From NCBI GenBank assembly GCA_004558535.1, contig SFCP01000064.1:1-9987 (forward strand): 9,987 bases of DNA. The letters are read 5' to 3'. Source of the DNA: Bacteroidales bacterium (GTDB lineage Bacteria; Bacteroidota; Bacteroidia; Bacteroidales; Bacteroidaceae). Both the position numbers and the translations under genes were made by a program. Under the pieces are notes generated by a model. The model had not been told where the DNA came from. It worked only from the letters and a program-made list of their open reading frames with translations, and made no database searches. Below, piece by piece: positions 7,057 to 9,987 of this stretch (its first letter is position 1; each line of letters starts with the position of its first letter).

Positions 7057-7848
7057 TTAAGGTTGATTATTCAGTATAGGAGTGCCGGCACACCACATTT
7101 CCCAGGCTGCCAGCGCCTGACGCTCCAGCATCTCGGCGCCGTTCTTGGTCCTTGCGCCGCACTCACTGCCCTTTCGGAGGAAAAGGGTCTCGGCAGGATT
7201 GTACACCAAATCATAAAGCAGGTGCTGCGGCCCCAACAGTTCGTAGGGCAAGGCCGGACAGGCATCCACCCGGGGCGACATGCCCAGCGGAGTACAATTG
7301 ACCACGACACTGCAACGCTGCATGATTTCCGGGGTCAGGTCTTCGTAGGCCATCACCCCCTCGCGACGGCTACGGCTCACCGGATGCGCAGAAATGCCCA
7401 AACGGGCAAGGCTGTAGAGGACGGCCTTTGAAGCACCACCTGTGCCAAGCACCAGAGCATCCGTGTCGCAAGGCTGCAACAGCGGTCGCAGGGAACGCTC
7501 GAAACCGATATAATCGGAATTATGTCCCACCCAGCGCGTACTGCCGTCGGCCCGGCGCTCCACACAGACCACATTGACAGCACCAATCGCGGCAGCCTCG
7601 GGGGCCAAGTCGTCCAGCAAAGGCATGATGGCCTGCTTGTGGGGAATGGTCACGTTGAAACCACGCAAATGGGGGTACTCACCTTCCATCCGAATGCGGA
7701 AATCCGCCAACGAGGCACATTCGAAATTCAAATACTCCGCCGAAATGCCCTCGCGGGCAAACTTCTCGGCGAAATAGCGGGCGGAAAAACTGTGTCCCAA
7801 AGGGAAACCCAGCAATCCAAAAGTATGAAGAGGAGGGTATGTGCGCAT
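7057..7848 (-). CDS. aroE: Shikimate dehydrogenase (NADP+)
   Basis: This 263-residue cytoplasmic enzyme reduces 3-dehydroshikimate to shikimate in the chorismate pathway, which feeds aromatic amino acids and, through chorismate, menaquinone. Shikimate-binding serines are in GFPLGHSFSARYF (S20, S22). The catalytic pair is K71 in NVTIPHKQ and D112 in HNSDYIGF. The nucleotide-binding loop is LGTGGASKAV (134-143). NCTPLGM (184-190), YNPAET (216-221) and the C-terminal NGAEMLERQA (236-245) are also family hallmarks. The length is near the usual 260-290 residues. It begins 19 bp after menG, and pairing the two makes metabolic sense because menaquinone derives from chorismate. No separate promoter is visible, so it is probably in the menG transcript. 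Confidence 0.95.
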   Translation of the reverse strand: MRTYPPLHTFGLLGFPLGHSFSARYFAEKFAREGISAEYLNFECASLADFRIRMEGEYPHLRGFNVTIPHKQAIMPLLDDLAPEAAAIGAVNVVCVERRADGSTRWVGHNSDYIGFERSLRPLLQPCDTDALVLGTGGASKAVLYSLARLGISAHPVSRSRREGVMAYEDLTPEIMQRCSVVVNCTPLGMSPRVDACPALPYELLGPQHLLYDLVYNPAETLFLRKGSECGARTKNGAEMLERQALAAWEMWCAGTPILNNQP

Positions 7849-7867
7849 AAAAACAAACTGGAAAGGA

Positions 7868-8605
7868 CTAACGACAAGCTGTGTAAAGCGTACTCAGCCC
7901 AAAAGTAAACCTGCGAAATTCTACTTCCCGGAAACCGGCCTTCTGCAGGATTTCACGCATCACTTCTCCCTGAGGAAAAGCTTCCATCGTGGCCGGCAAA
8001 TAGGAATAGGCCTTGCTATCCCGCGACACCAACCTGCCCACCAACGGCATCAGCACATGAGAATATAGCCAAAACAGTTGACGCATCGGGAAACGGCGCG
8101 GCGCAGTCAACTCGATGATGACCAAACGACCACCGGGACGCAGCACACGGTACATTTCAGAGAGACCGCGGTCCAAATCCTGGAAATTGCGGATGCCATA
8201 AGCCACGGTCAAAGCATCATACTCGCCATCGGGCAGCGACAGAGCCATGCAATCCTCACGACGAAAGCTTACCACATCCGCCAAACCGGCTTGCAAAATT
8301 TTCTTGCGCCCGACTTCCAGCATCCCCTCCGAGATATCCACGCCCAACAGGCTTTCAGGCCCCAGCGTGCGGGCTGCCAACAGGGCAAAGTCTCCCGTAC
8401 CCGTAGCCACATCCAGCATCTTTTTCGGCGCATAGGGGCGCAGGGAATTTATCGCCGCCCGCCGCCAACGTTTGTCAATGCCAAGCGAAAGGCAATGGTT
8501 CAGCAAGTCATAGCTGTGGGCAATACGGTCGAACATGTGCTCCACCTGACGCCCTTTCTCGCCTTCTTCGCCGTATGGCTTTATCTTTTCTTGTTTGTAG
8601 GTCAT
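7868..8605 (-). CDS. menG: Demethylmenaquinone methyltransferase (UbiE/MenG family)
   Basis: This 245-residue SAM-dependent methyltransferase carries out the last step of menaquinone synthesis, C-methylation of demethylmenaquinol; some relatives also act in ubiquinone synthesis. Motifs are VEHMFDRIAHSYDLLN (21-36), SAM motif I LDVATGTGDFA (64-74), GVDISEGML (88-96), VAYGIRNF (134-141) and VLRPGGRLVIIE (154-165). The open frame continues upstream to an ATG at 8770. I chose the ATG at 8605 because the homologous region begins only a few residues later, and the 55 extra codons look like untranslated leader and overlap a candidate promoter at 8630-8637. It heads the minus-strand block, with aroE 19 bp downstream. 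An anaerobe with T9SS and PerR is expected to use menaquinone, so MenG rather than UbiE. Confidence 0.93.
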   Translation of the reverse strand: MTYKQEKIKPYGEEGEKGRQVEHMFDRIAHSYDLLNHCLSLGIDKRWRRAAINSLRPYAPKKMLDVATGTGDFALLAARTLGPESLLGVDISEGMLEVGRKKILQAGLADVVSFRREDCMALSLPDGEYDALTVAYGIRNFQDLDRGLSEMYRVLRPGGRLVIIELTAPRRFPMRQLFWLYSHVLMPLVGRLVSRDSKAYSYLPATMEAFPQGEVMREILQKAGFREVEFRRFTFGLSTLYTACR

Positions 8606-8629
8606 AGGAAAAATGTCCCGTTTGCTCCG

Positions 8630-8637
8630 CAAAGTTA
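8630..8637 (-). promoter_or_regulatory. Candidate Bacteroidetes -7 box for menG
   Basis: On the minus strand this reads TAACTTTG, an exact match to the Bacteroidetes -7 consensus TAnnTTTG, 25 bp upstream of the chosen menG start. That would give a leader of about 15-20 nt. No TTTG is found at the expected -33 spacing, so only half of the promoter is supported. It would drive the whole menG-to-lpxH block if no internal promoter exists. Confidence 0.45.
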
Positions 8638-8773
8638 GACAATTCCCTTGGAAAGCGGCGATTTCACCCCACCAAAGTTGCGCGATAGCCGTTTTCCATG
8701 CCAACAGAAAGCCACCCTGCGGGGCCAAGAAGCAAAAAAAATCAAAACCTGTACGAAAAATGAAGTGCAAAAC

Positions 8774-8804
8774 TTTGTCGGAAACTACGGAAACACTATC
8801 TTTG
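8774..8804 (+). promoter_or_regulatory. Bacteroidetes-type -33/-7 promoter for perR
   Basis: TTTG at 8774-8777 and TATCTTTG at 8797-8804 match the -33 (TTTG) and -7 (TAnnTTTG) consensus elements with a 19-bp spacer, the expected distance. Transcription would begin near 8811, leaving a leader of about 33 nt before the perR ATG. The spacer contains a short tandem repeat of GGAAAC with a 9-bp period. This is the best-supported promoter in the window. Confidence 0.75.
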
Positions 8805-8818
8805 CAATGCCAACAAAA

Positions 8819-8833
8819 TTGTAACTATTACAG
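8819..8833. promoter_or_regulatory. Candidate PerR operator (PerR-box-like palindrome)
   Basis: The sequence TTGTAACTATTACAG contains the perfect inverted repeat TGTAA-CTA-TTACA (8820-8832). Aligned to the PerR box TTATAATnATTATAA, it matches 10 of 14 fixed positions. It lies just downstream of the -7 box, inside the perR leader and ending 10 bp before the ATG, where bound repressor could block initiation or early elongation. This implies autoregulation by the PerR protein encoded next to it. Confidence 0.55.
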
Positions 8834-8843
8834 ATAAGGACTT

Positions 8844-9266
8844 ATGGAAAAAGCCTGTGAACATCTGACCGCACACGGCATCAATTTATCCGCGCAGCGC
8901 ATAGCTGTGATGCAGTACCTGCTGGAACATCACACCCATCCCACAGCTGATGTCATTCACAGTGCTTTGGTTCGCAAGCTCCCTACCCTCTCGAAGACGA
9001 CAGTCTACAACACGTTGCGCCTCTTCGTAGAGCATGGCGCCGCAACCATGCTAACCATCGATGAACGCAGTGCTAACTTCGACTACAGGACGGATCCGCA
9101 CGCCCACTTCCTATGTACACAGTGCGGTCACATCTATGATTTACCCGAAGACCACGAACGACTGCTCTCATGCACAAACCTGAAGACAGGAATGAAAGCC
9201 GAGAGCGCAGCACTCTACCTGCGAGGATGCTGTCACCGATGCAATGCACAAAAAACAGAAGCCTAA
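8844..9266 (+). CDS. perR: PerR-type peroxide-responsive Fur family repressor
   Basis: This 140-residue regulator has an N-terminal winged helix (about 1-80, recognition region TLSKTTVYNTLRLF at 48-61) and a C-terminal dimerisation domain. With a fixed 5-residue offset, all five regulatory metal ligands of Bacillus subtilis PerR are present: H32, D80, H86, H88 and D99. D99 matches PerR D104 rather than the glutamate usual in Fur, which is the main reason for calling PerR over Fur or Zur. The structural zinc site is two CxxC pairs, C91/C94 and C130/C133. In PerR, Fe(II)-catalysed oxidation of the two histidines aligned with H32 and H86 releases DNA on peroxide exposure. AAGGA (8836-8840) is a ribosome-binding-like site set close, 3 nt before the ATG. 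The gene is divergent from menG and 60 bp upstream of a reverse rubrerythrin, a typical PerR target. Confidence 0.88.
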   Translation: MEKACEHLTAHGINLSAQRIAVMQYLLEHHTHPTADVIHSALVRKLPTLSKTTVYNTLRLFVEHGAATMLTIDERSANFDYRTDPHAHFLCTQCGHIYDLPEDHERLLSCTNLKTGMKAESAALYLRGCCHRCNAQKTEA

Positions 9267-9272
9267 ATCCGC

Positions 9273-9289
9273 CTAATCCGAAAGATTAG
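9273..9289. repeat. Inverted repeat in the perR-rubrerythrin spacer
   Basis: CTAATC (9273-9278) and GATTAG (9284-9289) are exact reverse complements around a 5-nt CGAAA loop, 6 bp after the perR stop. It could be a small mRNA hairpin that sets the relative expression of the two genes, or a protein-binding half-site pair. It has no T tract after it and does not resemble the palindrome upstream of perR. Confidence 0.4.
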
Positions 9290-9326
9290 ACAACTTCACA
9301 CCATAACAACTTAAAAACTCAACATT

Positions 9327-9878
9327 ATGAAAAAGAAATTCGTTTGTACCGTTTGCGGTTACATTCACGAAGGTAACGAAGCTCCCGAAAAGTGCCCCAT
9401 GTGCGGTGTTCCCGCCTCTAAGTTCAAAGAACTGACCGAAGGAGCTGCTCTCAATTTCGTAGCAGAACACGAAATCGGCGTAGCCAAAGGTTGCGACGAA
9501 GAAATGATCAAGGATCTGAACAACCACTTCATGGGCGAGTGCACCGAAGTTGGTATGTACTTGGCCATGAGCCGTCAAGCCGACCGCGAAGGCTACCCCG
9601 AAGTGGCAGAAGCCTTCAAGCGCTATGCTTGGGAAGAGGCTGAACACGCCTCCAAATTCGCAGAACTCCTCGGCGATGTCGTTTGGGACACCAAGACCAA
9701 CCTGGAAAAGCGCATGAACGCCGAAGCTGGTGCCTGCGAAGACAAAGCACGTATCGCCAAGCGCGCCAAGGAACTGAACTTGGACGCTATCCACGACACC
9801 GTTCACGAAATGGCACGCGATGAAGCTCGCCACGGCCGCGGCTTCGAAGGTCTCTTCAACCGCTACTTCAAGAAGTAA
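9327..9878 (+). CDS. rbr: Reverse rubrerythrin (N-terminal rubredoxin, C-terminal diiron domain)
   Basis: This 183-residue cytoplasmic protein is a likely terminal peroxidase that reduces H2O2 to water with electrons from NAD(P)H via reductase partners. Residues about 4-36 are a rubredoxin-like domain with C7, C10, C23 and C26 (CxxC-x12-CxxC, the spacing found in rubrerythrins). Here it comes first, the opposite of classical rubrerythrin. The ferritin-like diiron domain follows (about 48-180). E71 in HFMGECTEVG, E104xxH107 in WEEAEH and E166xxH169 in DEARHGRGF match three of the four ligand helices. In the third helix E133 aligns with one ligand, but the partner four positions on in classical rubrerythrin's ExxE falls on A136. 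No promoter is visible in the 60-bp spacer after perR, so the two are probably co-transcribed and PerR-controlled. The leader just before the ATG is A-rich, as often seen in well-expressed Bacteroidetes genes. Confidence 0.93.
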   Translation: MKKKFVCTVCGYIHEGNEAPEKCPMCGVPASKFKELTEGAALNFVAEHEIGVAKGCDEEMIKDLNNHFMGECTEVGMYLAMSRQADREGYPEVAEAFKRYAWEEAEHASKFAELLGDVVWDTKTNLEKRMNAEAGACEDKARIAKRAKELNLDAIHDTVHEMARDEARHGRGFEGLFNRYFKK

Positions 9879-9924
9879 TCCTAACTTACGTAACCATCCG
9901 AAACAAGCCGACTTGACATGGCCG

Positions 9925-9964
9925 AAAAAAAAGAAATCGCAGGGGATTATCCTTGCGATTTCTT
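9925..9964. terminator. Hairpin terminator after the rubrerythrin gene, probably bidirectional
   Basis: The arms AAGAAATCGCA (9931-9941) and TGCGATTTCTT (9954-9964) pair over 11 bp. A further GG/CC pair is possible past a one-base bulge, and the loop is short. It starts 53 bp after the rubrerythrin stop. The run of eight A at 9925-9932 becomes a U tract for minus-strand transcripts, so it is a stronger intrinsic terminator for a gene entering from the right. For plus-strand transcripts only the T-rich 3' arm is present. Confidence 0.7.
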
Positions 9965-9987
9965 GTAGTAATAAGGCAACATCTCTC

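Noticed and set aside
8606..8770. N-terminal extension of menG to an ATG at 8770
   Set aside because: It lies outside family homology, overlaps a -7 promoter match and would push translation back towards the divergent perR promoter.
8780..8796. Tandem GGAAAC motif between the -33 and -7 elements of the perR promoter
   Set aside because: Two six-base copies with a 9-bp period are easily expected by chance and show no palindrome, so I do not call an operator there.
9273..9833. 186-codon minus-strand open frame opposite the rubrerythrin gene
   Set aside because: It is a mirror of a strongly codon-biased gene. The Phe/Val/Gly-rich translation reflects the GAA/TTC complement, and the frame starts and ends without regulatory support.
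9918..9968. 16-codon open frame ATG GCC GAA ... TAG spanning the terminator
   Set aside because: It consists of the hairpin itself. There is no ribosome-binding support and the stem-loop explains the sequence better.
1..9987. CRISPR array, insertion sequence, tRNA/rRNA, toxin-antitoxin or phage-defence genes
   Set aside because: Looked for spaced repeats, terminal inverted repeats, transposase or integrase motifs and tRNA-like cloverleafs on both strands; none found. Nearly all sequence is accounted for by conserved genes.

Overview
The window is a chromosomal segment that looks like a GC-rich member of the Bacteroidota, most likely order Bacteroidales. Four things point that way. One gene encodes a secreted protein with a C-terminal type IX secretion (T9SS) sorting domain. 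Two divergent promoters match the Bacteroidetes -7 consensus TAnnTTTG. Clear Shine-Dalgarno sites are scarce. The gene set combines menaquinone and lipid A synthesis with an anaerobe-type peroxide defence. I cannot name the genus from sequence alone.

Layout: bases 48-8605 form one minus-strand block. In transcription order it holds menG (menaquinone methyltransferase), aroE (shikimate dehydrogenase), a secreted T9SS-type endonuclease I, a family 2 glycosyltransferase with C-terminal membrane segments, radC, a small DUF59/MIP18-family Fe-S maturation protein and lpxH (lipid A synthesis). Spacers between these genes are only 3-29 bp. A 211-bp gap with two small repeats follows, and then an ATGA-coupled ABC exporter pair (ATPase, then NatB-like permease). 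The short spacers suggest one long transcript from a promoter just upstream of menG, but the products are functionally mixed: quinone and chorismate-route metabolism, envelope biogenesis, Fe-S maturation and extracellular nucleic-acid digestion.

Bases 8606-8843 are a divergent promoter region. To the right, on the plus strand, lies a two-gene peroxide-stress module. A Fur-family regulator carries every PerR-type metal ligand, and a 'reverse' rubrerythrin has its rubredoxin domain at the N terminus. A 15-bp PerR-box-like palindrome sits in the perR leader just downstream of a well-matched promoter, which suggests autoregulation. A hairpin terminator closes the module at the right edge.

Most of the window is conserved housekeeping sequence. 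I see no mobile element, CRISPR array, tRNA, rRNA or defence island, and nothing I would call a new system. The points most worth a second look are the perR/reverse-rubrerythrin unit with its candidate operator, an apparent missing iron-ligand glutamate in that rubrerythrin, and the multidomain T9SS nuclease with an unassigned middle region.
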